DNA of 64,000 nt from Paenibacillus antibioticophila. GTDB taxonomy: Bacteria; Bacillota; Bacilli; Paenibacillales; Paenibacillaceae. This document shows positions 62,858-64,000 of the stretch, piece after piece. The DNA is taken from the NCBI RefSeq assembly GCF_000455265.1, contig NZ_HG005142.1:307079-371078 (forward strand). Reading direction: 5' to 3'. Within the stretch, counting starts at the first letter, position 1; each line of letters begins with the position of its first letter. Below the pieces are notes generated by a model, which saw only the letters and a program-made list of their open reading frames with translations, ran no database searches and was not told where the DNA came from. The position numbers and the translations under genes were made by a program.

Positions 62858-63081
62858 AATTCATTCTCCTCTCCCTCAAGGGGTTAATAATTTGCCGGTG
62901 AAAATACAGTCACTATATTCTTGATGAAAGATGTTCTTTTAAGTCCAGTCGATGTACGCACACCGAAATCAAAAATGCGCAAGGCATATTCTAACTATTT
63001 CTTCGACAAATTACGACGATTTCTTTACATCTTATCGAAAATATTCTGTAACTCGATTGTAAGTATTTTTCAATTTTCATT

Positions 63082-63297
63082 TTAGGCCGTGTGCTGTTCA
63101 ATCTGTTCAGGATCTAGATCCAGCGCTGCAAAGATACGGGGAAGATACTTGCTCCCTGTCCTCTCTCCATGCAGAATATAATTTAAATACACTTTAGTCG
63201 TACCGACCTCTTCTGCCAACTGCACTTGTGTTTTCCCTTGATCCAGCAATCTTTTTCTGATGATTACTCCAAGCGGAGTAAGTTTTCTTTTTTTCAA
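63082..63297 (-). CDS. Small Xre-type HTH protein
   Basis: About 71 residues from TTG 63297 (upstream site AGAGG, 13 nt away, is poorly spaced, so the start is uncertain). The HTH reads PLGVIIRKRLLDQGKTQVQL then AEEVGTTKVYLNYILHGERT, followed by SKYLPRIFAALDLDPEQIEQ. It resembles a small Cro/C1-type or phage-like repressor. No partner is evident. The earlier in-frame starts (to 63348) lie in a less plausible N terminus. Confidence 0.7.
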   Translation of the reverse strand: MKKRKLTPLGVIIRKRLLDQGKTQVQLAEEVGTTKVYLNYILHGERTGSKYLPRIFAALDLDPEQIEQHTA

Positions 63298-63544
63298 AGT
63301 TATGTACACCCTCTTCCATAACGTTCCCGTACTCAGGCACGCACTCACTGAACACGCCTGTATAGGCGTCTCCTTTCCGAGGAAAAATGACTTCTGTCAG
63401 CAAAATGCATCAAAATTCGCCATCGGCATAATCGATCAGGCTCTTCAAGACACTCAAAGATGGGCAACACTAAAAGCAGTTACGCTGTAAGCGAACTGTG
63501 ATGTCTGTTATAATGCATAAATGATTAATAAGATGATCTTTGTT

Positions 63545-63604
63545 TATTTTACAGATTAAAATCAGTAACGTCAACTGAATATACCGATTTTAATCTGTAA
63601 AATA
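63545..63604. promoter_or_regulatory. 19-bp inverted repeat operator region before the right-end regulator
   Basis: TATTTTACAGATTAAAATC (63545-63563) and its complement (63586-63604) are perfect arms around a 22-bp centre. Each arm contains GATTAAAATC, itself a partial dyad. It lies 48 bp before the Xre-type start at 63652. It is probably two operator sites of that regulator, or a hairpin. Confidence 0.7.
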
Positions 63605-63651
63605 TAATAAAATGTCCCTTTTTAACTAACTATCTTCTTGGAGGTCTGGGT

Positions 63652-64000
63652 ATGGACGGGATCGGTGAGAGAATTCGTTGCTTAAGAGAGGCCAGAAAGC
63701 TTTCAATGAACGAGTTGGAGGATTTGCTGGGGGCATCGAGAGGGAGCGTGAACAAATGGGAAAAAGGCAGTATTCCAGGAGGAAGGTATTTGGTTCTGCT
63801 ATCTGATTTCTTTTCGGTTTCTACTGACTGGATTCTGAGGGGCGAGGAATACCTGCCGAAGGCAGCCAAGGGGATGCCGGCAGGCGCCTCAACAGAAGAT
63901 TTGAAACTGTTTAATAAGTTTCTTCTACTCACGGAAAGGCAAAAAGGAAGGATTGAAGGGCATGTCGATGAAATGTTAGAAGGAATGACTGAGGGAAGTA
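63652..64000 (+). CDS. Xre-type HTH regulator (partial, runs off the right edge)
   Basis: At least 116 residues: MDGIGERIRCLREARKLSMN then ELEDLLGASRGSVNKWEKGS as HTH, followed by YLVLLSDFFSVSTDWILRGE. The WILRG ending of the HTH domain is typical of phage or ICE-type repressors. A later acidic helix (KFLLLTERQKGRIEGHVDEM) continues past the window. ATG 63652 has GGAGG 8 nt upstream. The long inverted repeat upstream points to autoregulation. Confidence 0.85.
   Translation, partial: MDGIGERIRCLREARKLSMNELEDLLGASRGSVNKWEKGSIPGGRYLVLLSDFFSVSTDWILRGEEYLPKAAKGMPAGASTEDLKLFNKFLLLTERQKGRIEGHVDEMLEGMTEGS

Noticed and set aside
62880..63081. Possible sigma-D promoter before the chemoreceptor
   Set aside because: A CGATAA-like -10 is present near 63033 but no TAAA at the right distance; not supportable.

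Overview
The window looks like chromosomal DNA of a Paenibacillus-type member of the Bacillota (inference). Supporting signs are a secreted protein with three C-terminal S-layer homology domains, a YesM/YesN-type two-component system beside a carbohydrate ABC transporter, DUF2264 and heparinase II/III-family proteins, many AGGAGG-type ribosome binding sites, frequent TTG and GTG starts, and dense one-component regulators. There are no rRNA or tRNA genes, no CRISPR array, and no complete insertion sequence. There is a small family of three MITE-like elements.

Layout. 1-236: 51-bp tandem repeats. 248-5372: an SLH-anchored surface protein divergent from an NB-ARC-like STAND ATPase regulator. 5484-5884: a TetR/hydrolase relic. 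6195-19268: a polysaccharide-utilisation locus with an inositol-monophosphatase-family enzyme, a DUF2264 protein, a GH88 unsaturated glucuronyl hydrolase (frameshifted), a heparinase II/III-family protein, two ABC permeases, a solute-binding lipoprotein, a histidine kinase and a response regulator. 19265-21698: a methyltransferase, a thioredoxin-reductase-like flavoprotein and an Rrf2 regulator with a shared 25-bp operator. 21808-29129: a nine-gene unit joining a MetNIQ-type importer with an M20 deacylase, a zinc-site UroD-family methyltransferase, a P5C-reductase-like enzyme, a VOC protein and a GntR regulator with its operator.

29325-53940 is an accessory region. It holds two ABC-2 exporters, resistance-like enzymes (nucleotidyltransferase and APH families), small stress or modification proteins, and 11 one-component regulators (TetR, HxlR, three MerR, two AraC, MarR, LysR and others). 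Several have recognisable operators or 19-bp-spacer MerR promoters. It also carries at least three gene relics and one gene fusion. 54136-60660 is a beta-glucoside PTS operon (EIIBC, LacI, GH1, an Old-Yellow-Enzyme-type reductase, EIIA) with two LacI-type operators. 60866-62857 is a chemoreceptor. The right end has two small Xre-type regulators, one running off the window behind a long inverted repeat.

Most likely physiology (inference): a soil or plant-associated saprophyte taking up uronic-acid oligosaccharides, aryl beta-glucosides and a modified amino acid, surrounded by a fast-turnover defence and regulation zone.
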